From Sphingomonas sp. RIT328 (GTDB lineage Bacteria; Pseudomonadota; Alphaproteobacteria; Sphingomonadales; Sphingomonadaceae), in contig NZ_JFYV01000054.1 in NCBI RefSeq assembly GCF_000632225.1, positions 103,177-167,176 of the forward strand: 64,000 nt of DNA. Reading direction: 5' to 3'. The translations under genes and the position numbers were made by a program. The notes under the pieces were generated by a model. That model worked only from the letters and a program-made list of their open reading frames with translations, searched no databases and was not told the origin of the DNA. This document shows positions 1-8,356 of the stretch, piece by piece (position 1 is the first letter of the stretch; each line of letters starts with the position of its first letter).

Positions 1-750
1 CCGAGCCGCGTCGCCGACAATACCGGCGCGGTGCTCGACCTGTTCGCGGAGAGCGGCGTCAGGGCGACCTTCTTCACGCTCGGCTGGGTGGCGGCGCGTC
101 ACCCGGCGCTGATCCGGCGCATCGCCGAGGCCGGGCATGAGATCGCCAGCCACGGCTGGGATCACCAGCGCGTCTTCACGATGGACGCCGCGACCTTTCG
201 CGCCGACCTCGCCCGCGCGCGCACCGCGCTGGAGGATGCCTCCGGCCAGCCGGTGACCGGCTATCGCGCGCCGAGCTTCTCGATCGACACGCGCAACCTG
301 TGGGCGTTCAACGTACTTGCCGAGGCGGGCTATGCCTATTCGTCGAGCGTCGCCCCCGTCGCGCACGATCATTATGGCTGGCGCGACGCGCCGCGCTTCG
401 CCTTCCGGCCGCTGTCCGATGCGCCGCTGATCGAACTGCCGGTGACGGTGGCGCGGATCGGCGGGCGGCATCTGGCGACCGGCGGCGGCTTCTTCCGGCT
501 GCTGCCGGCCGCGCTGACCGATTATGCGGTGCGGCAGGTCAATGGCGAAGGCCATGCCGGCATCTTCTATTTCCATCCGTGGGAGGTCGATCCGGCGCAG
601 CCGCGCGTCGCCGGCGCCCCGCTGCGATCGAAGGTGCGCCATTATTCGCGGCTCGGCGCGATGGCGGGCAAGTTGCGCGGGCTGATCGGACGCCATGACT
701 GGGGCCGGGTCGATGCGGTCGTCGCGGCAGAGGCGGCACGGCTGTCGTGA
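1..750 (+). CDS. XrtA-associated polysaccharide deacetylase, 5'-partial
   Basis: NodB-type carbohydrate deacetylase of the kind found in exosortase A (XrtA) exopolysaccharide loci, presumably removing acetyl groups from the extracellular polysaccharide. The reading frame is open from base 1, so the GTG at 31 is internal and the N-terminus, with the first catalytic Asp region, lies outside the window. Visible are the metal-binding segment SHGWDH in GHEIASHGWDH, the substrate-groove motif GYRAPSFSID, and a C-terminal part (ELPVTVARIGGR, GGGFFRLLP, FYFHPWEVDP) typical of the DUF3473 extension of this subfamily. The stop overlaps the next start (GTGA), so the two are translationally coupled. Family assignment is confident; the exact substrate is inferred from context. 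Confidence 0.9.
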   Translation, partial: PSRVADNTGAVLDLFAESGVRATFFTLGWVAARHPALIRRIAEAGHEIASHGWDHQRVFTMDAATFRADLARARTALEDASGQPVTGYRAPSFSIDTRNLWAFNVLAEAGYAYSSSVAPVAHDHYGWRDAPRFAFRPLSDAPLIELPVTVARIGGRHLATGGGFFRLLPAALTDYAVRQVNGEGHAGIFYFHPWEVDPAQPRVAGAPLRSKVRHYSRLGAMAGKLRGLIGRHDWGRVDAVVAAEAARLS

Positions 751-1772
751 CCGTGCCGACGGTGCGCGAGGCCGATCTCGTCGATAGCCGCGACAGCGAC
801 GCGATCGACGCGTTCGTCCGGGCGCAGCCGCAGGCGACCCCGTTCCATCTGCCGGCGTGGAGCCGCAGCGTCGCGCGCGGCTGCGGTCAGCGCGCGCATT
901 ATCTCGTCGCGGAGCGGGGCGGGGCGATCGCCGGCGTGCTGCCGCTCACCGCGATGCGCTCGCCGCTGTTCGGCAAGGCACTGGTGTCGACCGGTTTCGG
1001 CGTCGACGGCGGGATATTGGGGGAGGGCGTCGAAGCGCTCGCTGCAACGGCCTGGACATTGGCGCAGCGTCTCGGCTGCCCCGGCGTCGAGCTGCGCGGC
1101 GGTCCGGCGCCGGACGGCTGGCAGACCGACGACACCTCCTATCTCGGTTTCGCCCGCGATCTCGCCGCCGACGACGAGGCCGAACTGCTCGCCGTGCCGC
1201 GCAAGCAGCGGGCCGAGGTGCGGCGCGCGCTCGGCAACGACCTGAACGTGGAGGCGGGCGGCGCCGCGCTGCTCGCCGACCATTACCGCGTCTATGGCGA
1301 GTCGGTGCGCAACCTCGGCACGCCGGTGTTCCCGGCCAGGCTGTTCCGCGCGGTGCTGGACGAGATGGATGCGGACATCCTCACCGTGCGCAGCGGCGCG
1401 CGTGCGGTGGCGAGCGTGCTCAGCCTCTATTTCGCCGGCACCGTCTTTCCCTATTGGGGCGGCGGCACCACCGCGGCGCGCGGCCTGCGCGCCAACGACC
1501 GCATGTATTTCGCGCTGATGAGCCACGCCCGCGCGCGCGGCTGCACCCGCTTCGACTTCGGGCGATCGAAGACGGGCACCGGGGCCGCGGCGTTCAAGAA
1601 GAATTGGGGCTTCTCCGGCGTGCCGCGCCTCTACGCCCGGCACAGCGAAGGGGCGGCGCGCGAGGTCAATCCGCTCAATCCCAAATATGCGCTGATGGTG
1701 AAGACGTGGCAGCGGCTGCCGCTGCCGGTCGCCAACCGGCTGGGGCCGTGGATTTCGCGCGGCCTCGGCTGA
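747..1772 (+). CDS. FemAB-like protein of the XrtA/PEP-CTERM system
   Basis: 341 aa protein of the FemAB/GNAT-fold group that travels with exosortase A loci. FemAB proteins transfer aminoacyl groups; in XrtA loci the true substrate is not established. The C-terminal half has the conserved GNAT-like segment DFGRSKTGTGAAAFKKNWGF, and the tail NPLNPKYALMVKTWQRLPLP with LGPWISRGLG is characteristic of this subfamily. It starts with GTG overlapping the deacetylase stop by 4 bases and ends in an ATGA overlap with the glycosyltransferase. No signal peptide or membrane segment is apparent, so a cytoplasmic role is likely. Confidence is high for the family, low for the reaction. Confidence 0.88.
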   Translation: MTVPTVREADLVDSRDSDAIDAFVRAQPQATPFHLPAWSRSVARGCGQRAHYLVAERGGAIAGVLPLTAMRSPLFGKALVSTGFGVDGGILGEGVEALAATAWTLAQRLGCPGVELRGGPAPDGWQTDDTSYLGFARDLAADDEAELLAVPRKQRAEVRRALGNDLNVEAGGAALLADHYRVYGESVRNLGTPVFPARLFRAVLDEMDADILTVRSGARAVASVLSLYFAGTVFPYWGGGTTAARGLRANDRMYFALMSHARARGCTRFDFGRSKTGTGAAAFKKNWGFSGVPRLYARHSEGAAREVNPLNPKYALMVKTWQRLPLPVANRLGPWISRGLG

Positions 1773-2917
1773 TGGAGCTGCTGTTCCTGGCGCATCGCGT
1801 GCCGTTTCCGCCCGACCGCGGCGACCGCATCCGCAGCTACCACATCCTCCGCCATCTCGCCGCGCGCGCGCGCATCCACCTCGTCGCCTTCAGCGAAGGC
1901 GCGGGGGAGGTGGCGCCGCCCGAACTCGCCGGGCTCGCCAGCGTGACGCTGATCCCGCGCACCCGATCACAGGCGGTCGCGGCGCTGGCCGCGCTCGCCA
2001 AGGGGCTGCCGGTGTCGCTCACCGCCTTCGCCTCGGCCGGGATGCGGCGGGCGGTGGCGGCACGGCGCGCGGATGCGGTCTACTGCTTTTCGGGGCAGAT
2101 GGCGCAATATCTGCCGGCGGGGGTGCCGGCGGTGATGGATTTCGTCGACGTCGATTCGGCGAAGTTCGCAGGGTTCGCCGAACAGGGTAGCCCGCCGATG
2201 CGCTGGATGATGCGGCGCGAAGCCCGACTGCTCGGCGCATTCGAGCGGAGGGTCGCCGCTCGCGTCGACGCCAGCCTGTTCGTCAGCGCGGCGGAGGCGG
2301 CGCTGTTCCGGGAGGGCGGCGCGACGGGCCGGATCGTTCCGGTCGAGAACGGCATCGACGCCGCCGCCTTCGCCCCCGCTGCCGTTACGGATGTCGCCGC
2401 CGAGGGCGCGTTGCTCGTCTTCACCGGCCAGATGGACTATCGCCCCAACGTCGAGGCGGTGAGGTGGTTCGCGCAGGATGTCCTCCCCGCGCTACGCCGC
2501 CGATACCCCACGTTGCGTCTCGCGATCGTCGGTCGCGCGCCGACCGCGGCGGTGCAGGCGCTGGCCTCGCCGGCGGTGATCGTCACCGGCGCGGTCGCCG
2601 ACGTGCGGCCGTGGCTCGCCGCCGCCACCGTCTGCGTCGCGCCGTTGCGTCTGGCTCGCGGCATCCAGAACAAGGTGCTGGAGGCTATGGCGATGGCGCG
2701 CCCGGTCGTCGCCACCGCCGCCGCGGCCGAGGGGATCGATCACGCCGGCACCCTCCGCGTCGCCGACGATGCCGACGCCCAGGTCGCGGCGATCGCCGCG
2801 CTGCTCGACGATCCGGCGCAGGCGACAGGCCTGGGCGCCGCGGCGCGGGCGCGGGTCATCGAACGCTATGACTGGACCGCGCGGCTCGCCCCGCTCGACG
2901 CGCTGCTCGGATTGTGA
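1772..2917 (+). CDS. XrtA/PEP-CTERM system glycosyltransferase (GT4 type)
   Basis: Predicted 381 aa GT-B fold glycosyltransferase that adds a sugar during assembly of the exopolysaccharide repeat unit. The open frame extends far upstream (to 857), but the true start is the ATG at 1772, which overlaps the FemAB stop (ATGA) and begins MELLFLAHRVPFPPDRGDRI, the usual N-terminus of this family. The N-terminal half holds the acceptor domain. The C-terminal half holds YRPNVEAVRWFAQDVLPALR, LAIVGRAP, the VTGAVADVRPWLAAA region and the nucleotide-sugar site VAPLRLARGIQNKVLEAMAM. The stop overlaps the exosortase GTG. The donor and acceptor sugars cannot be read from the sequence. Confidence 0.9.
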   Translation: MELLFLAHRVPFPPDRGDRIRSYHILRHLAARARIHLVAFSEGAGEVAPPELAGLASVTLIPRTRSQAVAALAALAKGLPVSLTAFASAGMRRAVAARRADAVYCFSGQMAQYLPAGVPAVMDFVDVDSAKFAGFAEQGSPPMRWMMRREARLLGAFERRVAARVDASLFVSAAEAALFREGGATGRIVPVENGIDAAAFAPAAVTDVAAEGALLVFTGQMDYRPNVEAVRWFAQDVLPALRRRYPTLRLAIVGRAPTAAVQALASPAVIVTGAVADVRPWLAAATVCVAPLRLARGIQNKVLEAMAMARPVVATAAAAEGIDHAGTLRVADDADAQVAAIAALLDDPAQATGLGAAARARVIERYDWTARLAPLDALLGL

Positions 2918-4413
2918 CGGCCGACAGAGCCCTTCGCTGGCGCCGGCATGCGATCGCACTGACGCTGACCGCGGCGGCGATCCTGCTGCTGTTCCGGGAG
3001 GACGTCGCCCGGCTGGTGACGATCTGGTGGACGAGCACGACCTTCGGCCACTGCCTGTTCATCGGGCCGGTGATCGCCTGGCTGGTCTGGCAGCGCCGCC
3101 CGGAGCTTGGCGCGCTCGCGCCGACCGCCTGGTGGCCGGGGCTCGCCCTCGTTGCCCTCGGCGGCGTCGGCTGGCTGATGGGGGAGGCGGGATCGGTCAG
3201 CTTCGCCCGCCAGTTCGGCCTCGTCGTCATGCTGCAGGGCACGGTGCTGACCCTGCTCGGGCCGCAGGTCGCGCGGGGGCTCGCCTTTCCGCTCGGCTAT
3301 GCGCTGTTCCTGGTGCCGTTCGGCGAGGAATTGGAACCCGCGTTGCAGGCGGTGACGGTGCGGATGGTGATGCCGCTGCTGCATCTGTTCGGCGTGCCGG
3401 CCAGTTCCAACGGCGTGCTGATCCACGCCGGCCGTTACTTCTTCGAGGTGGCCGAAGCGTGCTCGGGCGCCAAATTCGTCATCGCCATGTTCGCCTTCGC
3501 GACGCTCGTCGCCGCGACGTGCTTCCGGTCGTGGCAGCGGCGCGGCTGGTTCCTGCCCGCGGCGCTGATCGTGCCGGTGCTCGCCAACGGCATCCGCGCC
3601 TTCGCCACCATCTATGCCGCGCATCTGACCAGCGTCGCGGCGGCGACGGGGTTCGACCATATCGTCTATGGTTGGCTGTTCTTCGGGCTGGTGATGGCGG
3701 CGGTGCTGGCGATCGGCTGGCGCTGGTTCGATCGCCCCCCCGATGCGCCGGCGTTCGATCCGGCGACGCTGCCGCCGGTGCGCGGGCACCGCATCGGCCT
3801 GCCGATCGCGGCGCTGCTGACGGTCGCGGTGGCCGCGGCCGGGCCGCTGTGGAGCGTGACGATCGCCCGCCGCGCGACGCCGCTGCCGGCGCGGATCGAC
3901 CTGCCGCAGCTCGCCGGCTGGCGGCGCGCGCCACTCAGTCGCACCGCTCCGTGGCAGCCTTATTATCCCGGTGCCGACCATAGCCTGTTCGGTCGCTACG
4001 CCCGCCAGGGTGCCGCGGTCGACGTCGCGGTCGCGGTGTTCGCGTCGCAGGGAGAGGGGCATAAGATCGGCGCCTTCGGCACCGGCGTGCTGCGCGAGGA
4101 GGATCGCTGGGTCCGCGTGGCCGACGCGGCGCCGATCGCCGGTGGCGCTTCGATGCGGATCACCGCGGCCGGGCCGGTGGAGCGGATCGTCACGACATGG
4201 TACGTCGTCGGCGGAATGGTAACGTCGGATGAGCGCGTGGTGAAGATCGAGGCGATGAAGGCACGGCTGTTCGGCGGTTCGCAGCGCGCGATGGCGGTGC
4301 ATCTCTCCGCCGAGGTGACGCCCGGCCGCGATGCGCGCGCTGATATCGCCGCGCTGGCGGCGGCGCTCGGCCCGATCGGCGACCTTGCCGATCGTATCGC
4401 AGGCGCACGCTGA
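2914..4413 (+). CDS. xrtA: Exosortase A fused to an EpsI domain
   Basis: Multi-pass inner-membrane transpeptidase-like protein thought to cleave PEP-CTERM sorting signals, fused to a C-terminal EpsI domain; 499 aa. About eight hydrophobic segments cover residues 10-275. The expected catalytic triad is visible: Cys183 in EACSGAKFV, Arg228 in ANGIRAFATIYAAH and His249 in FDHIVYGW. From about residue 285 the protein becomes the soluble, EpsI-like part, beginning with one more membrane anchor (GLPIAALLTVAVAAAGPLW) and followed by a stretch containing PWQPYYPGADHSLFGRYARQ. GTG start with a 4-base overlap; the stop overlaps the next ATG by one base. The substrate proteins are not in this window. 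Family and active site are confident; the biological output is inferred. Confidence 0.93.
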   Translation: MTADRALRWRRHAIALTLTAAAILLLFREDVARLVTIWWTSTTFGHCLFIGPVIAWLVWQRRPELGALAPTAWWPGLALVALGGVGWLMGEAGSVSFARQFGLVVMLQGTVLTLLGPQVARGLAFPLGYALFLVPFGEELEPALQAVTVRMVMPLLHLFGVPASSNGVLIHAGRYFFEVAEACSGAKFVIAMFAFATLVAATCFRSWQRRGWFLPAALIVPVLANGIRAFATIYAAHLTSVAAATGFDHIVYGWLFFGLVMAAVLAIGWRWFDRPPDAPAFDPATLPPVRGHRIGLPIAALLTVAVAAAGPLWSVTIARRATPLPARIDLPQLAGWRRAPLSRTAPWQPYYPGADHSLFGRYARQGAAVDVAVAVFASQGEGHKIGAFGTGVLREEDRWVRVADAAPIAGGASMRITAAGPVERIVTTWYVVGGMVTSDERVVKIEAMKARLFGGSQRAMAVHLSAEVTPGRDARADIAALAAALGPIGDLADRIAGAR

Positions 4414-6299
4414 TGTGCGGCATCGCCGGCATCTTCCATCCCGAGACGCCCAAACCGGTCGATCCGTCGCGCGTCGCCGCGATGATCGCGGCGCAGGCGC
4501 ATCGCGGTCCGGACGGCGAGGGCGTCTGGACGGCGCCGGGCGTCGGCCTCGGCCACCGGCGCCTGTCGATCATCGATCTCGAGGGGTCGCCGCAGCCGAT
4601 GCGCTCCGGCGCGCTCGCCGTCACCTATAACGGGGAGATCTACAATTTCGCCGAGCTGCGCGCCGACCTGATCCGCCGCGGCGCGGTGTTCGTCACCGAG
4701 GGCGATACCGAGGTGCTGCTGCACGGCTGGCGCGCCTGGGGGCCGTCGCTGCTCGAACGGCTCAACGGCATGTTCGCCTTCGCATTGCACGATGCCGACA
4801 CCGGCACGCTGTTCCTCGCCCGTGACCGGATGGGGGTGAAGCCGCTTCATTACGTCGAATTGTCCGACGGCAGCCTCGCCTTCGCCTCCGAACTCAAGGG
4901 CCTGCTCGCCCACCCCTTGCTCCGCCGCGTCCCCGACGTCACCGCGATCGAGGATTTCCTCGCGCTCGGCTATGTTCCGGACGATGCCTGCATGATCGCG
5001 GGCGTGCGCAAGCTGCCGGCCGGGCATTTTCTCCAGGTGCAGCGCTGGCAGGGCGTGCCGCGCCCGCGCCGCTGGTGGAGCCTCAGCTTCGCCGATCGCG
5101 CCACCGGTTCGGCCAAGGCGCTCGGCGAACAGTTGCTCGGCCATATGCGTGACGGCGTGCGCAGCCGCATGGTCGCCGACGTGCCGCTCGGCGCCTTCCT
5201 GTCGGGCGGGGTCGACAGTTCGGCGGTGGTCGCGCTGATGGCGGAGGCGAGCAAGGCGGCGGTGCGCACCTGCACGATCGGCTTCGACGAGGCGGGCCAT
5301 GACGAGCGCGATCACGCCGCCGCCGTCGCCCGCCGCTTCGCCACCGATCACCATGCCCAGGTCGTCCGGCCGGACGATGCCGCGCTGATCGATACGCTCG
5401 TCCACCATTTCGACGAGCCGTTCGCCGATGCGAGCGCGCTGGCGACCTATCAGGTCGCGGCCTTGGCGCGCAGCCGTGTCACCGTCGCGCTGTCGGGCGA
5501 CGGCGCCGACGAGATGCTCGCCGGCTATCGTCGCTATCGGTTCCAGGCGGCGGAGGAGCGGGTGCGCGGCCTGATGCCGGCCCGCTGGCGTCGCGCCGGC
5601 TTCGGCACGCTCGGCCGGCTCTATCCCAAGGCCGACTGGGCCCCGCGGCCGTTGCGCGCCAAGACGACCCTGCTCGCGCTCGCCGCGGATGGCGACGAGG
5701 CCTATGCGCGCGCGGTCGGCGTCACCACGCCCGAACAGCGGGCGCGGCTGCTCAGCCCGGCGGCGCGGCATGCGCTCGGCGGTCACCGGGCGGAGGACCG
5801 CTATATCGCCGCGATGCGCGCCGCCCCGGCGCGCGATGCGCTCGACCGCGCGCAATATGCCGACATGATGATCTGGCTGCCCGGCGACATCCTCACCAAG
5901 GTCGACCGGACCAGCATGGCGGTCGGGCTGGAAGCGCGCGAGCCGTTGCTCGATCATCGGCTCGTCGAATTTTGCGCGACGCTGCCGGTGGCGATGCGGC
6001 TGCATGGCGGCGAGGGCAAATGGCTGATGAAGCGCAGCCTGGAACGCTATCTGCCGCGCGACATTCTCTACCGGCCCAAGATGGGCTTCGTCACGCCGAT
6101 CAGCGCCTGGTTCCGCAACGCCCTCGCCGACGAGGCGGAGGGGCTGGCGCGCTCGCGCATCCTCGTCGAGAGCGGCTGGCTCGACATGGCGGAGGTCGCG
6201 CGGATCGCCGCCGATCACCGCAGCGGCCGCGCCGATCATGGCCGGACCTTGTGGCAGCTGATGATGCTGGAGCGCAGCGCGCGGCGGCTGTTCGGCTGA
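4413..6299 (+). CDS. XrtA/PEP-CTERM system amidotransferase (asparagine synthetase-like)
   Basis: 628 aa glutamine-dependent amidotransferase of the AsnB fold that closes the XrtA operon. The N-terminal class II glutaminase domain starts MCGIAGIF, so Cys2 becomes the nucleophile after Met removal. It continues with AHRGPDGEGVW, GHRRLSIIDL and YNGEIYNF. The synthetase domain (about residues 235-620) has the pyrophosphate loop LSGGVDSSAVVAL and the motif ALSGDGADEMLAGYRRYR. In these loci the enzyme is believed to amidate a polysaccharide sugar or precursor rather than make free asparagine; that is inferred from context. The ATG overlaps the exosortase TGA by one base. The next gene is on the other strand, so the operon ends here. 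Confidence 0.92.
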   Translation: MCGIAGIFHPETPKPVDPSRVAAMIAAQAHRGPDGEGVWTAPGVGLGHRRLSIIDLEGSPQPMRSGALAVTYNGEIYNFAELRADLIRRGAVFVTEGDTEVLLHGWRAWGPSLLERLNGMFAFALHDADTGTLFLARDRMGVKPLHYVELSDGSLAFASELKGLLAHPLLRRVPDVTAIEDFLALGYVPDDACMIAGVRKLPAGHFLQVQRWQGVPRPRRWWSLSFADRATGSAKALGEQLLGHMRDGVRSRMVADVPLGAFLSGGVDSSAVVALMAEASKAAVRTCTIGFDEAGHDERDHAAAVARRFATDHHAQVVRPDDAALIDTLVHHFDEPFADASALATYQVAALARSRVTVALSGDGADEMLAGYRRYRFQAAEERVRGLMPARWRRAGFGTLGRLYPKADWAPRPLRAKTTLLALAADGDEAYARAVGVTTPEQRARLLSPAARHALGGHRAEDRYIAAMRAAPARDALDRAQYADMMIWLPGDILTKVDRTSMAVGLEAREPLLDHRLVEFCATLPVAMRLHGGEGKWLMKRSLERYLPRDILYRPKMGFVTPISAWFRNALADEAEGLARSRILVESGWLDMAEVARIAADHRSGRADHGRTLWQLMMLERSARRLFG

Positions 6300-6302
6300 T
6301 CC

Positions 6303-6488
6303 CTAGCGCAACTTGGCGATCGACAGACCGTCCGCCTTCGCCCGCTCCTTGGTCGATTCTTCGCTGCGCTTGAGCGCCTTGGCGATCGCCTTCAGCGCCA
6401 TGCCCTTCTTGGCGAGCAAGTGGAGCTTCTGGATCTCGTCCTGCGTCCACGGCTGGCGATGCCGCTCGAACACCTCACCCTTGGCCAT
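6303..6488 (-). CDS. Small HTH/SANT-like protein of unknown function
   Basis: 61 aa basic protein. I do not recognise a named family. It contains a Trp followed by a predicted helix-turn-helix-like pattern (PWTQDEIQKLHLLAKKGMAL, then KAIAKALKRSEESTKERAKA), which recalls Myb/SANT or GcrA-type DNA-binding N-termini. A longer open frame runs to 6569, but the ATG at 6488 is chosen because it overlaps the upstream MAPEG stop by one base (TGATG), giving translational coupling, and because the extra residues are Arg/Pro-rich shadow sequence of the MAPEG gene. Its 3' end lies 3 bases from the convergent amidotransferase stop. DNA binding is inference only. Confidence 0.6.
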   Translation of the reverse strand: MAKGEVFERHRQPWTQDEIQKLHLLAKKGMALKAIAKALKRSEESTKERAKADGLSIAKLR

Positions 6489-6913
6489 CAGAACACCGCC
6501 ATGGCGGCGTGGAGGGTGAGCGCGGCGAGCGCCAGCGTCGAAGCGAGGAACAGCATGAAGCGGGGCCATACCCGGTTGACCGTCGCTTGCACTAGCGAAT
6601 GTAGCACGCGCAGCGCGACATAGGCCCAGGCGATCAGGGCGTTGACGCCATCGCCGGTGCCGCTGATCGCGATCACCGTCGCCACCGCATAGAAGAGCGT
6701 CGGCTGCTCGGTGAGGTGGTTGTAATTATGCGCCTTCCACTGGACGGACGGCGGCAGCGCGCGATCGGCGTCGGCGGCCTTGCTGCCGATCAGGCGGGTG
6801 ATGTCGATCCCGGCCGCCTGCATCGCCGGCAGCCGCGTCGCGATCGTCCAGACCAGCATCACCAACGTCCAGGCGATCAGCGCCACCATGGGTTGCAGGA
6901 TTTCGCTATGCAT
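6488..6913 (-). CDS. MAPEG family membrane protein
   Basis: 141 aa integral membrane protein with about four hydrophobic segments (residues 5-25, 65-85, 85-105 and 118-140). It has the MAPEG hallmark region WKAHNYNHLTEQPTLFYAVA, followed by AWAYVALRVLHSLVQATVNR. MAPEG proteins include glutathione-dependent enzymes and many bacterial members with no known substrate; this one belongs to the uncharacterised bacterial type. The frame is open much further upstream, but the ATG at 6913 starts a proper first membrane helix (MHSEILQPMVALIAWTLVML) and is preceded by an AAGGGG-like ribosome site. It is divergent from the response regulator and coupled to the small HTH-like gene downstream. Confidence 0.8.
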   Translation of the reverse strand: MHSEILQPMVALIAWTLVMLVWTIATRLPAMQAAGIDITRLIGSKAADADRALPPSVQWKAHNYNHLTEQPTLFYAVATVIAISGTGDGVNALIAWAYVALRVLHSLVQATVNRVWPRFMLFLASTLALAALTLHAAMAVF

Positions 6914-7051
6914 CGTCGCCCCTTCCGACTTGATCGGGAGCAGCTTAGCGCGGGCCGGGCGGCTGTCGAGCATCGCCGCCCGGCCCGCGGCGGGACCCGC
7001 CGGCGAAATCACCTGTTGGCAAGGCGGGACCGGCACGGGTAAGGGCCGATC

Positions 7052-7402
7052 ATGGCTTCTCCTACGCAGATCCTCATCGTCGAGGACGAACCCTTGATCG
7101 CGATGATGCTCGAAGACTTCCTCGAAGTGCTCGACAAGACCTCGGCGGGGACGGTCGATACGGTCGCGGGCGCGCTGTCGCGGGTCGCGGACGGCGGCAT
7201 CGATGCGGCGATCCTCGACGTCAATCTGCGCGGCGGCGAGAAGAGCACGCCGATCGCCGAAGCGCTCGCGGCGCGCGACATCCCCTTCATCTTCGCGACC
7301 GGCGGCAGCGACGACAGCGTCGACGCGCAGTTCCGCGACCGGCCGGTCCTGCAGAAGCCCTTCACCATGGACGGTGTCGCCAAGGCGCTCGACGCGCTGT
7401 GA
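7052..7402 (+). CDS. Single-domain response regulator (FAT GUY-like receiver)
   Basis: 116 aa stand-alone receiver domain without an output domain. The acidic pocket is Glu11-Asp12, the phospho-acceptor is Asp56 in AAILDVNLRGG, the switch Thr is Thr83, and Lys102 sits in LQKPF. The segment PFIFATG (residues 78-84) resembles the PFxFATG signature of the FAT GUY receivers that act as phospho-relays in the sphingomonad general stress response (SdrG type), although the residue after the Gly is Gly rather than Tyr. No kinase gene is adjacent. ATG start with a weak GGTAAGGG ribosome site. The receiver call is firm; the stress-response link is inference from the motif. Confidence 0.85.
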   Translation: MASPTQILIVEDEPLIAMMLEDFLEVLDKTSAGTVDTVAGALSRVADGGIDAAILDVNLRGGEKSTPIAEALAARDIPFIFATGGSDDSVDAQFRDRPVLQKPFTMDGVAKALDAL

Positions 7403-7582
7403 GGCGAGGGGGCTCGGCCCCCGGTAACAATTGCCCGCTCCTCGCCCTGATCCTGTCCGTGGACGGGATCCGACCCGCGCGCCTGTCCCGGCGGCTACCC
7501 GTCGGATGACGCATTTGTCACCGGAACGATGCGCCCGTCGCCCGCATTGAGCCGCTGATGATGTGTCGAGAGGGGGACTGAC

Positions 7583-8350
7583 GTGACCGATACGCCCATC
7601 GCGGTGGTGACCGGCGGCGAATCCGGAATCGGCGCGGCCTGCGTCGCCGCGCTTGCCAAGGCCGGCGCGCGCGTCGCCTTCACCTATTTCCGCGATGCCG
7701 CCGCCGCCGCGGCGGTGGTGCAGGCCGCCGGCGGCGAGGCGCAGGCCCATGCCGTCCAGTGCGACGTTTCCAGCGAGGAGGCGGTCGAATCATTGTTCGC
7801 CGAAACGGAACGCCGGTTCGGCACCGCCAGCTGGCTGGTCAACTCCGCCGGTCTCAACATGAGCGGCACGCGGCTCGTCGACATGAAGCTCGACCAGTTC
7901 GATCGCGTGCTGCGGTCGGACCTGTACGGCCCGTTCCTCACCTGCCGCCGCTTCGTCCGGGCGGCCGAGGCGGCCAAGGCGGGCGGCCGGATCGTCAACA
8001 TCTCGTCGATCCACGAACGCGCGCCGCGCCCCGGCGGCGTCGACTATGATTCGGCCAAGGGCGGCCTCGCGCAGCTGACCGCGACGCTGGCGCTCGAACT
8101 GGCGCCGGCGCGGATCGCGGTCAACGGCGTCGCGCCGGGGATGATCCTGACGCCGATGAACCAGCATGCGGTCGAGGATGTCGACTATCGCGCCAAGCTG
8201 GAGGCGAACATCCCCTGGGGCCGCGCCGGCACCGCCGACGAGGTGGCGACGCTCGTCGCCTTCCTGCTCTCCCCCGCCGCCGATTATATCACCGGCACCA
8301 CCGTGACGATCGACGGCGCCCTGTCGCTCGTCATCGCGCAGGGCGCCTGA
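7583..8350 (+). CDS. SDR family oxidoreductase (glucose 1-dehydrogenase-like)
   Basis: 255 aa classical short-chain dehydrogenase/reductase, an NAD(P)-dependent alcohol or sugar oxidoreductase. It shows the cofactor motif TGGESGIG near the N-terminus, NSAGLN in place of NNAG, Ser142 in VNISSIHE, and the catalytic Tyr155 and Lys159 in DYDSAKGG. The C-terminal segment ITGTTVTIDGALSL is typical of the glucose 1-dehydrogenase/FabG-like group. GTG start with a good ribosome site (GAGAGGGGG, 7568-7576). It ends 6 bases before the glycosidase-like gene, so the two probably form one unit acting on a carbohydrate. The exact substrate is unknown. Confidence 0.85.
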   Translation: MTDTPIAVVTGGESGIGAACVAALAKAGARVAFTYFRDAAAAAAVVQAAGGEAQAHAVQCDVSSEEAVESLFAETERRFGTASWLVNSAGLNMSGTRLVDMKLDQFDRVLRSDLYGPFLTCRRFVRAAEAAKAGGRIVNISSIHERAPRPGGVDYDSAKGGLAQLTATLALELAPARIAVNGVAPGMILTPMNQHAVEDVDYRAKLEANIPWGRAGTADEVATLVAFLLSPAADYITGTTVTIDGALSLVIAQGA

Positions 8351-8356
8351 GCGGCC

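Noticed and set aside
3996..6239. 747-codon open frame on the minus strand opposite the amidotransferase gene
   Set aside because: It lies exactly antisense to a well-supported gene, is Arg/His/Ala/Gly-rich and has no recognisable motif; such long shadow frames are expected at this GC content.
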